Source: Cyclobacteriaceae bacterium
GTDB taxonomy: Bacteria; Bacteroidota; Bacteroidia; Cytophagales; Cyclobacteriaceae
Direction: 5' to 3'
Length of the DNA stretch: 32,524 nucleotides
NCBI GenBank assembly: GCA_021604845.1
Contig: BQJT01000022.1
Coordinates: forward strand, 1-32,524
A model generated the notes under the pieces. That model did not search any database and was not told where the DNA came from. It saw only the letters and a program-made list of their open reading frames with translations. The stretch's first letter is position 1; each line of letters starts with the position of its first letter. This document shows positions 32,502-32,524 of this stretch, piece by piece. A program made the translations under genes and the position numbers.

Positions 32502-32524
32502 ATTTGGAATTTGTTATTTGGGAT
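32502..32524 (+). repeat. 7-bp tandem ATTTGGA/ATTTGTT/ATTTGGG at window edge
   Basis: Three consecutive heptamers run into the right edge of the window, so the array may be longer. TGGAATTTGTTATTT at 32505-32519 is nearly identical (14 of 15) to 18797-18811. Confidence 0.5.

Overview
The window looks like chromosome from a member of the Bacteroidota, most likely the order Cytophagales. Supporting signs are promoters of the TTTG-N19-TAnnTTTG type, the rpsU-xerC-hpf cluster, a TPR/PD40/OmpA lipoprotein, a lamin-tail secreted protein with a FlgD-like C-terminus, a one-cysteine TraR/DksA protein and the long Bacteroidota form of PurM. No transposase, integrase of a mobile element, phage gene, CRISPR array or rRNA was seen. 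Almost everything is core housekeeping.

Layout. Positions 1-899 (minus) hold yqeY followed by a CvpA-like membrane protein cut by the window edge. Positions 943-4561 (plus) hold pdxJ, an alpha/beta hydrolase, an RsmI-like methyltransferase and metK. Positions 4556-7260 (minus) hold an acyl-CoA dehydrogenase, then rpsU, xerC and hpf from their own promoter. Positions 7405-10354 (plus) are a nucleotide-sugar operon, galE-rfbB-rfbA. Positions 10410-12879 (minus) are cysS followed by an overlapping M28-type lipoprotein. At 12956 (plus) lies a lipoprotein with a glycoside-hydrolase-like barrel. Positions 14120-18705 (plus) are rimP-nusA-infB behind a clear promoter and a perfect 11-bp hairpin leader. 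A small membrane protein gene (18803-18973) follows. Positions 18962-21156 (minus) are asd and a THUMP-like methyltransferase. The secreted lamin-tail protein is at 21235-23802. A gene-poor stretch with one possible 52-residue gene comes next, then TraR/DksA, scpB and an RluB-type pseudouridine synthase (24385-26159). A tRNA-Phe with its terminator is on the minus strand. Positions 26412-29013 (plus) are an HdrCE/HdrB-like iron-sulfur redox pair and a conserved protein of unknown function. An OmpA-family lipoprotein with the PorE domain order follows, and a PurM-type AIR synthase ends the window.

How the parts work together. Translation and RNA functions dominate (rpsU, hpf, rimP, nusA, infB, cysS, tRNA-Phe, pseudouridine synthase, methyltransferases). 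They are joined by cofactor and amino-acid synthesis (pdxJ, metK, asd), envelope sugar precursors (galE, rfbB, rfbA) and secreted or outer-membrane proteins that fit a type IX secretion organism.

The most unusual signal is not a gene. Many intergenic gaps carry short tandem words with a 7-bp (sometimes 8-bp) period, each gap with its own word. Examples are AATTACG six times after the OmpA gene, GATCTAA/GAACTAA/GACCTAA running through the stop codon of the pseudouridine synthase gene, and GTGATAA/ATGATAA between cysS and its divergent neighbour. No convincing new multi-gene system was found.
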